A stretch of 20,000 bases of DNA from Prorocentrum cordatum (GCA_963575745.1 CAUYUJ010001739.1:17501-37500); one strand, 5' to 3'. Counted from the first letter of the stretch, positions 8,935 through 16,150 are shown. Notes: generated from the letters alone by a model not told the origin. Program-made: numbers and translations.

Positions 8935-9030
8935 CTGCTCGAACACCTCGATGTTCTTCTGGTGCTGCTTGATGTGCCTCCGCTGGATCGTGTTCAGAAA
9001 CGACAGCTTGAGGATACGCCGGTGCATGGC
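8935..9030 (-). CDS. Exon of the same outer-dynein-arm docking complex protein
   Basis: On the minus strand the exon reads AMHRRILKLSFLNTIQRR then HIKQHQKNIEVFEQ, 32 codons. Its charged, helix-forming character and the final F-E-Q fit the segment that comes directly before the A-F-A-T-I-K block of ODA1/CCDC63-like proteins, where a Lys-rich linker leads into a Y/F-E-x-A-F motif. The join to 3779 keeps the frame. The right boundary (9030) is placed after CCCTGAG, a possible AG acceptor, but the frame stays open further upstream, so this edge is uncertain. The left boundary is at GAGCAG before GCCGCG, a GC donor. A GT donor nine bases earlier would remove the residues that continue the family motif, so the GC site is preferred. 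Confidence 0.62.
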
Positions 9031-9408
9031 CTCAGGGATGGCATCGGGTGGTCCAGTGTCTATCAGTCTTGAGGCACGGAGACTGCCCTTGCAGCTTGCC
9101 TTCCTCGCCCTTCTCCTCCTCATCCTCCTCGACCTGATGCGCCCCTCCTCCTTCACCTCTTCTCCTGACCCCTCCCCAGGTGGCAGTCCTGTGGACGCTA
9201 CGCCGTCTCAGCCCATAGGTGCCGACGGACGCCTCAGAAGAATCATCAGATGATCTCCGCCCTGATTTGTTCTGGTGCTTCATGACGAAATTTCCCTACC
9301 ACTCGCCTGTGAGTGACCTCCAGGAAACGCTCGGTGTGGGCTGTGGGCTCGCTCAGCACCCGAAAGGGCCTCGACGGGGCCGTGACCCTCATCGCCATGC
9401 AAGCAAAC

Positions 9409-9535
9409 ATTTTGCCAGCTCGATGCGACTGCCCATGAACTGCATGGCGGATTGTTTGCTCAAACTTATGATGGCGCTGGGCCCGAACTTGTAGAGTTGG
9501 GCCATCCTGCGATCCAGCGTGTTATGGCGTGAGGC
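9409..9535 (-). CDS. Possible further exon of the docking-complex gene, uncertain
   Basis: On the minus strand, between ACGCAG at 9540-9536 and a GT at 9408, the frame reads ASRHNTLDRRMAQLYKFG then PSAIISLSKQSAMQFMGS and RIELAK. It looks coding rather than random: charged and amphipathic with no low complexity. It lies upstream of the 8935-9030 exon on the same strand, about 380 bases away. In this protein family an I-I-x-(L/I)-S-x-x-A-x-x-x-R segment occurs N-terminal to the conserved block, which would fit, but the match is weak. It could belong to another protein. Confidence 0.3.
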
Positions 9536-9635
9536 CTGCGTTTGTGTGGACCGTCCTGCGAGCAAGCCGCGAGTATTCTTCGAAACATTGGAGTGGGAAC
9601 GCCCAAATTAGGAATGTGTGGGCGCTCCCGTCTGC

Positions 9636-9721
9636 TGCCAATGCGGCTGCTGGGGCTGCTGCTGCTATTGCTGGTGCTGCAGTTGCAGATGCAGCTGATG
9701 CTACCACTGCTGGAGCTACTG
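9636..9721. repeat. Degenerate GCT repeat
   Basis: Repeated GCTGCT, GCAGTTGCA, GCAGCTGATGCT and similar pieces occur here. Both strands are open across it, giving Ala-rich or Ser-rich frames. It is followed at 9740-9808 by a pyrimidine-rich stretch leading into the spliced-leader relic. Confidence 0.7.
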
Positions 9722-9809
9722 TGCCACCTCCTCACGCACATCCCTTTTCTCCATCAATCCAGTATCCTCTCCCTTCTCCGCTTCCTCCTTTTATCTTCCT
9801 ACTCCTCCA

Positions 9810-9831
9810 TCCGTAGTCATGTTGGCTCAAG
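9810..9831 (+). other. Relic of the dinoflagellate spliced leader at the 5' end of the retrotransposon
   Basis: The 22-base dinoflagellate spliced leader begins with a non-C base followed by CCGTAGCCATTTTGG and ends GCTCAAG. The window has T followed by CCGTAGTCATGTTGG and GCTCAAG. Over the 21 fixed bases only two differ (the seventh, C to T, and the eleventh, T to G). In live mRNA this leader is added by trans-splicing, so a copy in genomic DNA at the start of a coding block means that a processed mRNA was copied back into the genome. It is not the leader RNA gene: the donor GT that should follow the leader is absent. Confidence 0.8.
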
Positions 9832-9851
9832 TCCGTAGCGGGAAGCTCAGG
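9832..9851 (+). other. Possible second, degraded spliced-leader relic in tandem
   Basis: Immediately after the first relic comes TCCGTAGCGGGAAGCTCAGG. Its first eight bases equal the start of a leader and its last seven resemble the end (GCTCAGG against GCTCAAG), with the centre changed and two bases shorter. Tandem leader relics are known from genes that went through mRNA recycling more than once. The match is too short to be sure. Confidence 0.35.
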
Positions 9852-10205
9852 ACTGACACATTCTGGCGGGGGGAGTTCGCGGCCTCACACTTCATCGAAT
9901 ATTCGTTCTTCCCTTTTACAAGTCATAGCCAAGGTCACGCCTGGACAGCTGTACCGGTCACGGCAGGCTCATGGTGCCACCTGCCATGGGCGGAACCATG
10001 GCACTGTAAGCACGGCGGGTCGACGTCAACAGGCAACGAGTGGTGGAACAGGGCGGACTTGGATCATTGCACTCCGTGCCTGCAAGCCACAGGAACCGCT
10101 TTCGGAGGTAAGCGTGAGGTCCCCTTCAGCCCATCCAGGAGCGTCCTGCAGCCAAGACAGTCCGCGGGAGGCGGGGGGGGGGAGAGAAGAGGTGGCAGAA
10201 ATTAA
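9852..10205 (+). pseudogene. N-terminal zinc-finger region of the retrotransposon
   Basis: In the frame that ends at 10205, codons 9999-10079 read WHCKHGGSTSTGNEWWNR then ADLDHCTPC. This is W-x-C-x-x-(C)-G, an Asn/Trp core and a C-x-x-C pair, as in RanBP2-type or related zinc ribbons that begin many dinoflagellate retroelement proteins. The second Cys of the first pair is replaced by Gly at 10014, so zinc binding would be impaired. The same frame starts at an ATG (9819) that exists only because of the second mutation in the leader relic; it is not taken as a real start. A run of seven or more G at 10172-10180 lies where the frame is lost. Confidence 0.55.
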
Positions 10206-10660
10206 GGAGTTGCGTGCAGAGCTGGCGAGGCCCAAGGTTCAGCAGAGCCAGCGAGGGGCTCCTACCGGCGAAGGCATGGAATTAGACGAACACGCCGAAA
10301 GGACCCCAGACTCGGATGTCAAACGGGAGATGCCTGAAGTGGCCTCGCACTGGTCAAAGCTGAACGGGGCAAGCGACTGCCAAGAGTTCCAGGAGGTAGG
10401 AGAGAAGTTACGGAGCCGCTTGGCTGAACTTCGTAAGCGTCTCATCGCGGGCAAGGGTCTTGATGCCAGGCTCAAGGATACGTCGCTCCAGCATGTCAAG
10501 CTGGAGGAGCGGAAGGAGAAACAGTCGCAGCTCGTGGACCCCTTGCGCGCCAAGGTCCCGAGGCAGCGGCGAAGGAGGCAGGCTCCCAGCTCGAGAGGGG
10601 TTACCAGAGCTGGAGGAGCAGGAGTAGGAGCGGCGCCAGCTGTGATACACGAACAACACG
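10190..10660 (+). pseudogene. Charged coiled-coil segment of the retrotransposon first protein part
   Basis: The next frame reads EEVAEIKELRAELARPKVQQ, later EFQEVGEKLRSRLAELRKR, then KLEERKEKQSQLV. The heptad-like Leu spacing and high Glu/Arg/Lys content are as in the ORF1-like coiled-coil part of these elements. It follows the zinc finger after a frameshift near 10190. Recognisable coding fades after about 10650. The stretch 10661-10859 holds mainly C- and G-rich DNA including a run of 14 C at 10729-10742. Confidence 0.5.
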
Positions 10661-10859
10661 CATGCACACCCGTTGGGGGGGTGGAGGCCACGGGTGGCGT
10701 TGTCGGATGGGGGTCCCTGTTCGAACGGCCCCCCCCCCCCCCAGGGACCGACAACCCGCGCCCATGCCCACAGCCCAGTCCTCCCCCCCCGACCCTCCCA
10801 TGCGTATGGGTTGGTGTTGTTCGTTCGTGAAGCTGGTGGCGCAGGTGCCGCAACTGGTA

Positions 10860-11018
10860 TTAGGTCGGGAAGGTCCCCCTACAGGCGGATTGTGGGCGAA
10901 CATTAAGAACTACCCCAATAATGCTCAACCATAGTAAACCAATGATCAAAAGATCTCCCAAAACTATCTTTTGACTATTTTTGAATACCCCTCCTTTCGA
11001 GGGACAGGCCCGACTTAA
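10860..11018. mobile_element. Inverted-repeat DNA element, family 1, copy A (159 bp)
   Basis: The left end is TTAGGTCGGGAAGGTCCCCC; the right end, read in reverse complement, is TTAAGTCGGGCCTGTCCC. The flanks AACTGGTA (10852-10859) and AACTGACA (11019-11026) agree at 6 of 8 positions, compatible with a decayed 8-bp target duplication. The interior is AT-richer than its surroundings and contains CTTTTGACTATTTTTGAAT, shared with the other copies. It has no coding capacity. Confidence 0.75.
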
Positions 11019-11237
11019 AACTGACACCAGGCAGCACAGCGAAGCCGTCCATCGCGCAGGTGCTGCCAGTCGTCAGCGACGCTTTGACGGTGGAGAGCTG
11101 CTGTCCACGCTCGGCGGCTCCGAGGAGCCTGCGGCGCGGCCCCGCGGGCGCCTCGCCGAGGTGCGCGACGCCGAGGCGGCGCGCCGCGGCGAGACGGAGC
11201 GCGGGGCCGCGGAGGCAGCAGCTGCGGCAGCCCAGTC
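11019..11237 (+). pseudogene. Ala/Arg-rich retrotransposon remnant between two inserted elements
   Basis: An open frame gives GRLAEVRDAEAARRGETER then GAAEAAAAAAQ, a helical Ala/Arg/Glu-rich stretch. It fits a linker after the coiled-coil part of the same retroelement but has no diagnostic motif. The frame is cut on both sides by family-1 elements. After the second one (11397-11500) the DNA is again Ala/Gly-coding in character. Confidence 0.35.
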
Positions 11238-11396
11238 TTACGTCGGGCGTGTCCTCCTACAAGCTTTTTCTTTACGACATCAAACAGCATCAAAACATGC
11301 TCAAGCACACTCCGACCAAAAAGCAAAACATCGTCCCCAGACTACTGTTTGACTGCTTTTGAATATTCCCCCTGTAGTGGGACACGCCCGACTTGA
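11238..11396. mobile_element. Inverted-repeat DNA element, family 1, copy B (159 bp)
   Basis: The left end is TTACGTCGGGCGTGTCCTCC; the right end in reverse complement is TCAAGTCGGGCGTGTCCC followed by ACTACA. The inverted repeats match over about 20 bases. The length, 159 bp, equals copy A. The flanks GCCCAGTC (11230-11237) and GCCCGGGC (11397-11404) agree at 6 of 8 positions. Internal TTTGACTGCTTTTGAATATT aligns with copies A and C. Confidence 0.78.
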
Positions 11397-11547
11397 GCCC
11401 GGGCTCAGGCCTCGGCAGCCGCGGCAGGAGGAGCCGCCGCGGGCGGCGGGCCGAGCCAGGTAGCCGCAGCAGCTGCGCCAAGCTCGCCAGGAAGGGCCCA
11501 TATCATCAGATGATGCCGGAGTGTGCAACACTTTCTCGCGGTTAGTC

Positions 11548-11761
11548 TTATGTTGCTCCCACCGTACTTCAGGACCACATCTCAGAAATAATTGCGAGCA
11601 CCCGGGAAAGTGTCGAAAGAACGTCGAAACAGTGTCGAAAAGTGTCGGACGAGCGTCTCCCAGGGCCCGACACGTGGACACCATGGATTTTCGGTACTTT
11701 CCTGGTGCTCGAAATTCTTTCTGGTGGTCAAGGCTAAAGTAGGTTGGAGCATCGTAATTCA
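11548..11761. mobile_element. Foldback/inverted-repeat DNA element, family 2, copy 2
   Basis: This 214-bp element has terminal inverted repeats of about 58 bases; the left arm includes GCTCCCACCGTACTTCAG and AATAATTGCGAGCACC, the right arm GGTGCTCGAAATTC and GTAGGTTGGAGC. It is flanked by an exact 8-bp direct repeat GGTTAGTC at 11540-11547 and 11762-11769, taken as the target-site duplication. It is similar throughout to 8380-8580. An 8-bp duplication is typical of hAT-, Merlin- or P-type DNA transposons. No transposase is present, so it is a miniature non-autonomous element lying inside the dead retrotransposon. Confidence 0.8.
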
Positions 11762-12192
11762 GGTTAGTCGATGCGGCAGTCCCAGAAGATAACGTCGAGA
11801 TGCGTGAGACGATCAAGCGTGTCGGAGCCAATCTTGGTACGTTCGTCAAGAAGCCGAGGACGACCGACCCTGCGGCCGAAGCCGTGGCTGAAGATTCCAT
11901 GTGTGTTGGGCTGTTTTTTGGATGGTGCCGGTGCCCATGGCGAATGCAGCGATGGTCACGCTACCATCAAATCGACCTCGCACGGCCCCTCGGCTGATCT
12001 TATCAAAGCTGATAACCCCGCATTGGGGGAGGGGGTGCAAATGATGTGTTGTCAAGAACAACAGGTCGCTTCGCGATGAGCTGGGACCTCAGAGCAGAAT
12101 GCAGAATGAAGGCAGCAGGATATCACGGAGTCTGGTCGGCTACGTCCGAAACGGGGAGTGTCAATGGAAAGTGATAGAGCGGGGGAGTTGCG

Positions 12193-12560
12193 GTGAATTT
12201 CCAACGCCGATCCAAGTCACATGTCCTCCCCTGGGAAATCCTGCTAAGGTATTTCACGCTAGAGCAGTTGCGGGTCACATACACACAGAGGGTGCAGGCC
12301 ATCGGATACGACTGGGCGGTTGGAAGAGACTTCAACATGGCTCCTGTGATGATTCAGTCTTGGGTGGCAGCGCTTGACGGCATTGTGTCTCTCGGAACCC
12401 ACTTGCACGCAGTCCCTGCCAGGTACCGTTCTGGACTATTTCGTCGTCCGCCCGAACGTTGCCATCAAGACGGCCCCACCATTCGTGAAAACGCCGGCTC
12501 ACATCTCCTGCACTTGGCCAGTTGCGTCGAAGGCGCTCGGGCCAGGCGCAGAGACGTGGG
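12193..12560 (+). pseudogene. Endonuclease (EEP) domain of the retrotransposon, frameshifted
   Basis: One frame gives YDWAVGRDFNMAP, with G-R-D-F-N-M-A-P at 12322-12345, matching the G-G-D-F-N-x-x-P motif of the endonuclease/exonuclease/phosphatase fold used by LINE elements to nick target DNA. The domain continues in the next frame: PTCTQSLPGTVLDYFVV with L-D-Y-F-V-V at 12431-12448, the usual I-D-Y/F strand that follows, and then RPNVAIKTAPPFVKTPAH, which ends at the conserved S/T-x-P-H position. The shift lies between about 12385 and 12410. The N-terminal part of the domain (before 12193) is not recognisable; 11770-12190 shows no clear motif. Confidence 0.72.
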
Positions 12561-12678
12561 CGAGAGTGGCGAAACAACCCAAGTCGACCCCAGTCCTGGG
12601 GCCCACGGGTTGTTGCGCCAGGCACCGCAAGCAGTGGACCAGTTTACACGCGAAGGTCACCGACGCCAATTTGGAGTC

Positions 12679-12880
12679 CCGAGACGGTGCGGTGATATAC
12701 CGTGCGGTGACCTCGAGATCCCCCAAGACCTCACCGCACGGTCCGTCACCGCACGGTTTTGGGAGCCTGGGGTCCCCTGTCGCCCGAGACATTCTCGGAG
12801 AGGGACTCGAATCCCAAAACCGTGCGGTGACCCCGAATCCCCACCGGCTCACGACACGGTGTGGTCACCACACCGTTTGG
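12679..12880. repeat. Cluster of palindromes built on ACCGTGCGGTGA
   Basis: A perfect 19-bp inverted repeat has arms at 12746-12764 (TCACCGCACGGTTTTGGGA) and 12812-12830. A 12-bp pair lies at 12699-12710 and 12731-12742 (ACCGTGCGGTGA and its complement). A 10-bp pair around one central base lies at 12856-12876 (ACGGTGTGGT, C, ACCACACCGT). A further single arm is at 12684-12694. The cluster falls between the endonuclease and reverse transcriptase parts of the retrotransposon and breaks recognisable coding there. Confidence 0.8.
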
Positions 12881-12970
12881 GGGCGTGAGCTTGCGGATGG
12901 GGCCTGTGGCGCGTGGGCCCAGATGCGGGCCACCCGCGGGTGCGCAACTCCTTCTGTGTGACGGCTGGCA

Positions 12971-13294
12971 GTGGTAGCTGGGCTGCTCTGCCCGGCACCC
13001 GCCTTCCAGGCTTACGCAAGGCTGCCGCCGGGTTCCCTGCAAGAGCTGCTGTGGGATGTTGTAGGTTGGTTCACCCGCGCTCGCTACAATCTATCCGACG
13101 AGGCTGTCGGCGCGATCTCGGCCGTGTTCGATAGCTGCGAGAATGTCTGCGCCTGGCCGACGGGCAGGCCGGTGAGCCGCCCCGTCAAGCCAGGCAATTC
13201 TGACGGAGGCCACCGCCTCATCGCACTGCTCGACACGATGCTCCGAGTCTTGGGCAGGCTGAGACGGCTGCTCAGACGAGCGGGAGCGAGCTAG
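12971..13294 (+). pseudogene. Reverse transcriptase, N-terminal part, of the retrotransposon
   Basis: The frame reads FTRARYNLSDEAVGAISAVF, then CENVCAWP, then PVKPGNSDGGHRLIALLDTM and LRVLGRLRR. The P-K-x-G-x-x-x-x-x-R-x-I-x-L-L block followed by a helix is the region just before motif A in LINE-type reverse transcriptases (usual form K-P-x-G-G-x-R-P-I-G-L-L). The usual R-P-I is H-R-L-I here. The stop at 13292-13294 interrupts the domain early. Confidence 0.7.
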
Positions 13295-13370
13295 TCGGAC
13301 GGAGGAAATCTGGGGGGCGGGGAACCGGAGGAGTGCCAGCGACGAAGCCAAAGGTCACCACCAGGTAACG

Positions 13371-13700
13371 ACGCTGCTTGACATGGTTGAGTGCTATGAG
13401 ATGATGTAGTTGCCGATTTTGTTCCGTATCTTCCGCGAAGTGGGGTTCCCCACGTGGCCAAGGAGCATAGAGGCTCTCGGCTCCCTATCAGAGCCCTGAA
13501 TGAGCTATCACGGTATCTCTGGCAGGATGCTCGGCGGCGTCTGCGGTCACGTGTTTTCTGGTTCAGCCGATCGAGCGCACGATCGAACGGTTTCCGAGCG
13601 TGAAGGCGAGTGCCTTGATGGATGATGTTTCTCTGCAAAGGCAAGGCGAGGATCCGAGCCAAGTCTCTAGGGTGCCGTCCGCAACCGAGAAGCCTTGCGT
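13371..13700 (+). pseudogene. Reverse transcriptase palm with catalytic motifs in two frames
   Basis: Motif A: TLLDMVECYEMM begins at 13371 and is followed at once by a stop (13407-13409), then LPILFRIFREVGFP continues in the same frame. The usual form is L-D-L-V-K-C-Y-E-x-V. Motif B: GISG in the first frame, then after a one-base shift GCSAASAVTCFLVQPIE (13525 onward), the usual A-G-C-x-x-A block. Motif C: SVKASALMDDVSLQRQ, with M-D-D at 13618-13626, where most relatives have V/A/Y-D-D. All three acidic catalytic residues are therefore still visible, but not in one frame. Confidence 0.78.
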
Positions 13701-13793
13701 TTGCAGGAAGGTCGGACCAGTCGGATCGCTGCTGCAGGCACACACATCAGGATACATTGCTAAGAGCGTTGCAGCCTCCACGCACATGGAGAT

Positions 13794-13799
13794 TCCTCC

Positions 13800-13831
<32 letters not shown>

Positions 13832-13862
13832 CTCTTCTTCCTCCTCCTCCTCCTCCTCCTCC
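13794..13862. repeat. CTC microsatellite inside the reverse transcriptase
   Basis: An almost pure CTC/CTT tract of about 69 bases lies between motif C and the L-G-x-D-F block. It interrupts the domain with Pro- or Leu-rich codons in all frames. Confidence 0.9.
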
Positions 13863-13869
13863 AAGCAGG

Positions 13870-14176
13870 CGCGCATTTTTTCGTCGCAAGCAACATCTGC
13901 GTAATCTGGGGCGCGACTTTACGATGGGAAGGTCTGCAGGCCCATATGGAGGCTAAGCGCAGACACGTTTTGCAAAGTAAGAACCGCCGACTGCTGGCTC
14001 TCAAGCGGTCGGCAGGAGGTCGCCAGGTCTCTAGGCTCTGGCGGACGGGGCTAGTACCTGGAGGGGGCCATGGGGCGAGCGTCCCAGGGATCGCCGATTC
14101 TACCTTGAGAGGCCTCCGCCCCCCAGCCGCCAGCCTAATGCGGGCTAAAAGCAACGCGCGCGCCGCGCCTTATTGA
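13870..14176 (+). pseudogene. Reverse transcriptase C-terminal (thumb/connection) part
   Basis: First frame: RNLGRDFTMGR, the usual (R/H)-N-L-G-x-D-(F/Y)-x-x-G block. After a shift, the second frame gives KRRHVLQSKNRRLLALKR, then RLWRTGLVPGGGHGASVPGI and ADSTLRGLRPPAASLMRAK. This matches the stretch R-L-x-R-x-G-x-x-P-x-x-x-Y-G-x-E-V-x-G-(V/L)-x-D-x-x-L-x-x-L-R that follows reverse transcriptase in this group of dinoflagellate elements. Tyr-Gly and Glu of the central motif have decayed to H-G and S. The frame ends at 14174-14176. Confidence 0.72.
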
Positions 14177-14930
14177 TGCGCGCACTGGGCTCCGGCATAC
14201 GATCAAATAATAGGCGCTGCAGTCCCGCTCATGTTTCGTCGTTGCTGCTGGGCGTGGTGCCGCAGGGCCCCAGACTCCGACCTGCGCGAGGCGTGGGGGG
14301 GCAGCCGACGCAAGACGAAGTTTCAGGGCCCACTGGTCTAAGGTGCAAGGCTCTCTCAGTGCTACTATGCTTTCTTTGATGCGCATTGGCGGTCGCTTGC
14401 TAGCCCGCGCCACCTACGCACAGACAAAGGTAGAGGAGTCTCTGTTGCTTGCACGTGCCCATGCGATGCGCGCACGATACTGCGAGAATGTATCAATCGT
14501 CCCCACTGCATTCAGGCATTGTCTGGTATTCCCGAGACCTGCAGTCAGGAGGTAGTCTGGAGTAGAGCCCTCGGATTAGGGGTTCAGCGCATCACGGGCC
14601 CTCTTAGGCAAGCCTGTTTCCGTTCGCTCATTGGTGGTTCGATGTGGCCACCTGCTAGGAAGTCCGCGCAAGGGTGCGCAAGCTCGGACCGCTGTGATTG
14701 TAAGGCTGCTGTTGGCTGCTGGCGCACTGGGGCATCCATTCGACGAGTGTGTGATGCGTTGTGGTAAGCTGAAAATGACCCAAATGTTGCACCAAGCAGT
14801 GGCTTAACAAAAACAGAGCCTTCGGCATTCCTCCTGACCTCGCCTCCCTTGGGTTGGTCTATGGCCTCCCCTCTCCCACTGTCGAACGTAAGGCCGTCTC
14901 TCAGCCAAGCCCATTTTTGAATGGGGAGCG
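14177..14930 (+). pseudogene. Retrotransposon spacer between reverse transcriptase and RNase H, mostly unrecognisable
   Basis: Position in the element says this should be the linker of about 200-250 residues that precedes RNase H. Only one piece is suggestive: QRITGPLRQACFRSLIGG then SMWPP near 14583-14655, compatible with a V-R-G-P-x-x-A-x-x-x-x-L-x-x-x-G-W-x-W-P block. Frames are otherwise broken. Confidence 0.4.
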
Positions 14931-15475
14931 TTGCAACGACCCTGGGGATTTCAGTTGCACACGGATGGCCCTGGTTTAGCCAACGGGTTGCCTCAGGCGA
15001 CCAGAACTCTCTTCTGGAGGATGTGGAACTCTCTTCTCTTCTGGAGGATGGCATATGAGAGCTGTCGCGGGCCCGTGTCGGGAAAGTGCCAGACGGTTCC
15101 CAGGGGCGGGCGCCAGGCCATCCTTAAGGCTCTGCGCGTGGGCCCCTGGGGGGCAGAGATTGTGCCTGATCATTGCTTGTTTCTGCTGTGGACGAAGGTG
15201 CGCCCTGGGACCCTAAGCTGTGCTCGGGATCGGGCAAGCGCGCATCTACCTGGCGAGACGATTTGAGCCTATACTCCCAGAGGCCCGAGAGGCCACAGTT
15301 TCGGTGAACTCCTGCGCATGGGTATGTGTATGGGCTGCTGGGGGCCCAACGCGGTGACACGTCTGACCTGGCGCAGCAGGTTCCTGATTGTCTTGGAAAT
15401 GCGTGGGCCGACGTCTTTGGCCAGGTTCGGTACTGACTCTCACGCTTTCCCTGATTTCAATACGTACCGCCTTAA
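14931..15475 (+). pseudogene. RNase H domain of the retrotransposon, frameshifted
   Basis: QLHTDGPGLANGLPQATR with T-D-G at 14961-14969 is the first Asp strand (usual Y-T-D-G-S-G). Further on the same frame has RGPVSGKCQTVPRGGRQAIL then KALRVGPWGAEIVPDH. The usual Q-T-V-P-R-A-E-L-x-A helix has lost its catalytic Glu (G-G-R instead of A-E-L); the P-D-H corresponds to the next Asp. In another frame GNAWADVFGQ at 15395-15424 is the final G-N-x-x-A-D motif. Cells use this fold to remove RNA from RNA-DNA hybrids. With one catalytic residue gone and a frame change it cannot be active. Confidence 0.72.
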
Positions 15476-15639
15476 TCAAGCATCAGTTGCAGGATGCGTG
15501 CCGCACGATCGATTTTGATAGCCCAGCCTCACAGCACGCAACTGCCAAGGCTCTCGACGTCCCTCACCTCAAGAACGGATGTGGCGATCATGTCCCCCAA
15601 CTCACTTTGCTTTCTCAAGATTTGGAGGCGGCGGAGGGT

Positions 15640-16150
15640 GGGGGTGTGCGCTGCACGTGGTGCCACTGCTCGGCGAGAACCCGCCTCAGCAGGAGCAAGC
15701 TCGAGCAGCCTGCGCGTCTCCGCTGCACCTATAGTTGTCTGTTGTCAGAGCCTGGAGGCACAACGGCGCCCTCCCCAAGGCGCGAAGTGCTGCCGTCCTC
15801 GCCGCGATGCCTGTGCTAGAGTTGCTGTGAGGCGGCCCAGCTGAGGATAGCTCGACGGAGTCTTCGGACACGTTCGAGTACTGTGGACCTTTGGTCCAAG
15901 ATGCTGGACGTTACCTGTTGTGCCGCCGCTGCAGCGCTCGCACTACCATCGAAGCGCCTTGCTGGCGCTCCTTTCTCAGACCCTGCCTTGGGGCCGCCTC
16001 TGCGACCCAGGCGTGGGTGCGAGACGAGATCTTTGCAGGGCGGGAGCCGCGGGCATGGGCATCCATTGCTTGCGGCGGCGCGCTGCGCTGCCGCAGGTTG
16101 AGGGTGCCCAGGGCCGCGGCTCATCTCCATACGTTGCACTGAAGTCGAGG
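15640..16150 (+). pseudogene. C-terminal Cys-rich region of the retrotransposon, approximate end
   Basis: Two Cys-bearing pieces are seen: CTWCHCSARTRLSR from about 15653, and in another frame LVQDAGRYLLCRRCSART then a later C-W and a final R-P-C (15891-15992). The second has the form L-x-C-x-x-C followed 15 to 25 residues later by P-C, which in my memory ends many of these dinoflagellate LINE proteins. The exact end of the element is not determined. Confidence 0.42.

Larger units (their letters stand above)
9810..16150 (+). mobile_element. Decayed non-LTR (LINE-type) retrotransposon with EEP, RT and RNase H domains
   Basis: The domains occur in the expected order on one strand over about 6.3 kb: zinc finger, coiled coil, endonuclease, reverse transcriptase, RNase H and C-terminal Cys-rich segment. 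The reading frame changes at least six times and there are in-frame stops, so it is not functional. The left end is set by the spliced-leader relic; the right end is only approximate, where recognisable coding stops and the polypyrimidine region starts. No poly-A tail or target duplication was recognised. It has been interrupted by two family-1 elements, one family-2 element, a palindrome cluster and a CTC tract. The family assignment rests on motif recognition from memory of similar dinoflagellate proteins. Confidence 0.78.

Noticed and set aside
9810-9851. A spliced-leader RNA gene
   Set aside because: The leader has two substitutions, is not followed by the GT donor expected of the leader RNA, and no Sm-site or tandem gene array is seen.
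12780-12830. A tRNA gene on the minus strand, because GGGATTCGAGTCCC resembles a T-arm
   Set aside because: The loop has one base too many, no matching acceptor stem, D-arm or anticodon arm was found, and the palindrome cluster explains the stem.
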